From the NCBI RefSeq assembly GCF_000829375.1, contig NZ_AP014624.1, positions 2,976,001 to 3,040,000 of the forward strand: a stretch of 64,000 nucleotides of DNA, written 5' to 3'. This document shows, in pieces, positions 61,940 to 64,000 of the stretch (the first letter of the stretch is position 1; every line of letters starts with the position of its first letter). The notes beneath the pieces were generated by a model. It was given only the letters and a program-made list of their open reading frames with translations, was not told the origin of the DNA and made no database searches. The stretch comes from Chryseobacterium sp. StRB126 (GTDB lineage Bacteria > Bacteroidota > Bacteroidia > Flavobacteriales > Weeksellaceae). Made by a program: the position numbers and the translations under genes.

Positions 61940-63028
61940 TTATTTACAGACAGGCTGAATATCATTCAATAAAGTAACCAGCATTTTTCCCGGTTCTTCA
62001 AAAGGAATAAGATGGGCTGAGTTTTCAAACCATATTCCCTTTTTAAAAGGAGCTTTTACATTCTTAAGCCACTGCGCCGTAGGCTCTGATGGAGTAGTAT
62101 AATCGTGCCTTCCCATAAACATGAAAACCGGAATCGGAAAAGTTTTAACGTTCTTAAAATCTGTATCAAGAAACTCAGGAAGTACCTTTGACAGGGTAAA
62201 TAAACTTCCTTTTCCAATAGCTTCTGCATCATCATAGGAATATTCCGGTGATAAAAGGGGAGCCTGAAAGAAATATCTGGAATTATTTCTATAGGCAGTC
62301 AAGCCACCATAATACTGAGGCCATTTCCGTGCAATTATGATTCTCTGCCGGGTAATCGGAGTATTTCCGGGATAAGGAGCTATTGAAGCTAATTCCTTTA
62401 AAGCAGTATTGTTTTTCAGTCGGGTAGCTTCTTTTACAGCGAAATCAACACTTAACCGTTCATTATCTCTGGTATTAATAATCTGTCCGATTCCAACATA
62501 AGCATAGAACAGGTCCGGTCTTTTCAAAGCAGCTTTCATGGAAATAATGGTTCCCCAACTGTGCCCTATGAGAAGGACCTTTTTCTTTTTATACTTTTCT
62601 TTAATCAATTCAGCAAGCTCTATCGCATCATCTACATATTGATTGATAGTAATGGTATTCTTCAGACTGAGCGTATCATTGGCATTATATGTTTTACCGG
62701 ACGCTCTCTGATCGTAGTTCACTACTGTAAAATATTCTTCGATGGGCCTTTGAAACATCCACATCACCGGAGCAATAGGAGAGGCAGGACCACCATGTAC
62801 AAATAAAATCACAGGGTTTTCTTTATTCTGTCCACGAACATATACCCATTGTTTAGCACCTCCGATAGTGGCTTTATATCTTTCCTGAATTCCATTTGGA
62901 GTTACAATGGAGTCCAGATCCTTGATTATTTCCCGGGCTTCACTATATTCATTATCTGGCTTCTTATTCTGCCCAAATACTACTAATGAAAATAATAAAG
63001 CAATAATTGATATAATGGTATGTTTCAT
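61940..63028 (-). CDS. Exported alpha/beta hydrolase, proline iminopeptidase-like
   Basis: Seen: a signal peptide (about 1-20, ending VFGQ). In the hydrolase core, the oxyanion segment is FVHGGPASPIAPVMW and the nucleophile lies in LIGHSWGTI. Asp is in FMGRHDYTT and His in NSAHLIPFEEP, so the triad is complete. The HGGP motif and NYDQRASGKT are shared with proline iminopeptidases (S33). It releases N-terminal Pro or acts on small esters. Export to the periplasm, together with DPP-IV in this window, would fit proline-rich peptide use, but it is 30 kb away. Confidence 0.85.
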   Translation of the reverse strand: MKHTIISIIALLFSLVVFGQNKKPDNEYSEAREIIKDLDSIVTPNGIQERYKATIGGAKQWVYVRGQNKENPVILFVHGGPASPIAPVMWMFQRPIEEYFTVVNYDQRASGKTYNANDTLSLKNTITINQYVDDAIELAELIKEKYKKKKVLLIGHSWGTIISMKAALKRPDLFYAYVGIGQIINTRDNERLSVDFAVKEATRLKNNTALKELASIAPYPGNTPITRQRIIIARKWPQYYGGLTAYRNNSRYFFQAPLLSPEYSYDDAEAIGKGSLFTLSKVLPEFLDTDFKNVKTFPIPVFMFMGRHDYTTPSEPTAQWLKNVKAPFKKGIWFENSAHLIPFEEPGKMLVTLLNDIQPVCK

Positions 63029-63231
63029 GATGGTGTTTTTTATTTTTAAATAGTTTATGACTCAATTGCACTGAAATTCAATACACAATATGTCAAATAC
63101 ATGCATAAAAAGTTACAAAAATGAGATATTGAAAACCACCGGTTCTTATTTTCTGTTTCTCTTATAATTCATTCATTTTCAATTAATTTTAAAATGACTA
63201 TCTTTACGCTAACCAAACAAACAGTATTAAT

Positions 63232-63714
63232 ATGTCAGTAACACCAGAAGGAGCCAGGAAGGCTCAGCTATCTTTATCTGAAAGGGCACCTGTAGCTCAT
63301 GCCGTTCTTTCAGGAGCAGAAAATATTTCAAAGTACAGTAACGGAGTATGCCACGATGTGGTTGCTTATGCTTTGTACATGAGAGGAGCCCACATCAGCC
63401 CGGATCAATTGGCTGGTTCAGCAGGCCAAAAATGGTTAGAAACGTTCAACTATCCGGGAGGAAAAAAATGGGATGGATATTCTCCAATTCCCAAAGGAAA
63501 AGCCATTGGTTTCTACAGACCTATTGATAAAACATGGTTTCATTCAGCTATTACAACAGGAAATGGAAATGAGATCAGATCAGTTAATGGGTTTTCATTA
63601 GGTTCTGCATGGTCTGTTCCGGTAGACATGAAATGGGTTCTCGGAAAGATCAATTCCGATGGAACTTTCAATTATGACGGAACTAAAATAGAAGTGTATA
63701 TCTCTCCTTTATAG
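63232..63714 (+). CDS. Hypothetical protein with Cys/His layout like NlpC/P60 or papain-fold hydrolases
   Basis: Not firmly recognised. Seen: 160 soluble residues without a signal peptide. C40 begins a helix (NGVCHDVVAYALYMRGA), H104 lies in a strand (WFHSAITTGNG) and N119 follows in RSVNG. This Cys-helix ... His-strand ... polar order matches the circularly ordinary NlpC/P60-like cysteine hydrolase core. Such single domains can be peptidoglycan amidases, toxin effectors or acyltransferases. It stands alone with a TATCTTTA box at 63199-63206 and its own terminator. Cytoplasmic unless secreted by an unusual route. Confidence 0.65.
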   Translation: MSVTPEGARKAQLSLSERAPVAHAVLSGAENISKYSNGVCHDVVAYALYMRGAHISPDQLAGSAGQKWLETFNYPGGKKWDGYSPIPKGKAIGFYRPIDKTWFHSAITTGNGNEIRSVNGFSLGSAWSVPVDMKWVLGKINSDGTFNYDGTKIEVYISPL

Positions 63715-63715
63715 A

Positions 63716-63748
63716 AATAATCCTTCCTGTGGGAAGGATTATTTTTTT
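63716..63748. terminator. Terminator between convergent genes
   Basis: AATAATCCTTCC (63716) and GGAAGGATTATT (63732-63743) form a 12-bp perfect stem followed by T8. Confidence 0.85.
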
Positions 63749-63765
63749 TAAAACTTTTTCCTATA

Positions 63766-64000
63766 TTAATATTCTGCCCTCATCAAGTGGGTTGAGTTTG
63801 TATTGAGTTCAATTCCTCTATCTCTACCAACAATTACAGTTCCGCCAATATTGGCAAGATGATTTCCAAAAGCACAATTGGGTTCAAAGGCAAAGCACAT
63901 TCCTTCTTCTAGTATCAAATCTCTTCCAGGATTGGGTAATCTACCCACATTTCCGTATCGGGCGGCTTGTGGTAATATTTCTATCCCCGGAGCCGTTCCA
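63766..64000 (-). CDS. M24-family peptidase-like protein, C-terminal part (5' end beyond window)
   Basis: Seen: 77 C-terminal residues of a pita-bread fold: GTAPGIEILPQAARYG, EEGMCFAFEPNCAFGN holding one expected metal-ligand Glu, then IGGTVIVGRDRGIELN where canonical Xaa-Pro peptidases have a second ligand Glu (GxRxED). That second Glu seems absent, so the protein may be a creatinase-like or non-metal member. The 5' end lies outside the window. The family call is good; activity is open. Confidence 0.75.
   Translation of the reverse strand, partial: GTAPGIEILPQAARYGNVGRLPNPGRDLILEEGMCFAFEPNCAFGNHLANIGGTVIVGRDRGIELNTNSTHLMRAEY

Overview
The window looks like a chromosomal segment of a Flavobacteriia bacterium, most likely Chryseobacterium or a close relative. 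This is judged from gene content and style only. It carries SusC/SusD and other TonB-dependent receptors, type IX secretion (T9SS) C-terminal sorting domains, an 8-Cys peptide with a short Chryseobacterium-like leader, TAnnTTTG-type -7 promoter elements, AT-rich DNA, few Shine-Dalgarno sites, and intergenic palindromes typical of these genomes. No rRNA, tRNA, CRISPR array, transposase or phage gene was seen. Both edges cut genes: a ClC chloride channel on the left and an M24 peptidase-family protein on the right.

Layout. (1) 1-9.3 kb: ClC channel (minus), then a co-directional block of OmpR-type response regulator, histidine kinase, TSUP transporter, COG4705/DUF347 membrane protein, TonB-dependent receptor and PAP2 phosphatase, which may be one envelope module. 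(2) 9.3-13.9 kb: an AT-rich accessory patch holding a secreted LRR protein, four small orphan genes resembling immunity or accessory genes, and several fragments: a hydrolase shrunk to 40 codons, a nuclease-toxin-like tail, and the C-terminus of a T9SS-exported repeat protein. It reads as the remains of a polymorphic-toxin or secreted-protein locus. (3) 14-20 kb: SDR and FAD dehydrogenases, a predicted double SUKH plus L7/L12-CTD protein, a rhodanese/TlpA redox pair and a DoxX-like protein. (4) 20-27.4 kb: LytS/LytTR two-component system, SusC/SusD pair and a lipoprotein. (5) 27.7-39.3 kb: chromate transporter, 3-methyladenine glycosylase, then a proline/hydroxyproline island: DPP-IV and Xaa-Pro aminopeptidase on one strand, and divergently an AraC regulator and four enzymes that together account for conversion of trans-4-hydroxy-L-proline to 2-oxoglutarate. 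(6) 39.5-45 kb: a T9SS-exported M43 metalloprotease, GNAT, DoxX, polysaccharide deacetylase and AraC regulator. (7) 45-59.3 kb: an assimilatory sulfate reduction and cysteine synthesis cluster (Rrf2 regulator, cysH, cysD, cysN, serine acetyltransferase, cysK, SUMT, cysJ, cysI), followed by a TonB receptor and a siroheme-synthase-N/TSUP fusion. (8) 59.3-64 kb: a MITE-like element, an 8-Cys peptide, a 188-bp direct repeat, a GNAT protein, a proline iminopeptidase-like hydrolase and a Cys/His protein of NlpC/P60-like layout.

The genes work together most clearly in two pathways. Extracellular or periplasmic peptidases feed X-Pro and X-Hyp peptides toward the hydroxyproline pathway, suggesting collagen or gelatin scavenging. 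The cys cluster links sulfate activation, reduction, siroheme supply and O-acetylserine sulfhydrylation, with an outer-membrane receptor and a predicted sulfur-anion carrier at its end. The most unusual items are the siroheme/TSUP fusion, the SUKH/L7-L12 chimera, the toxin-locus remains, and the families of nested palindromes.
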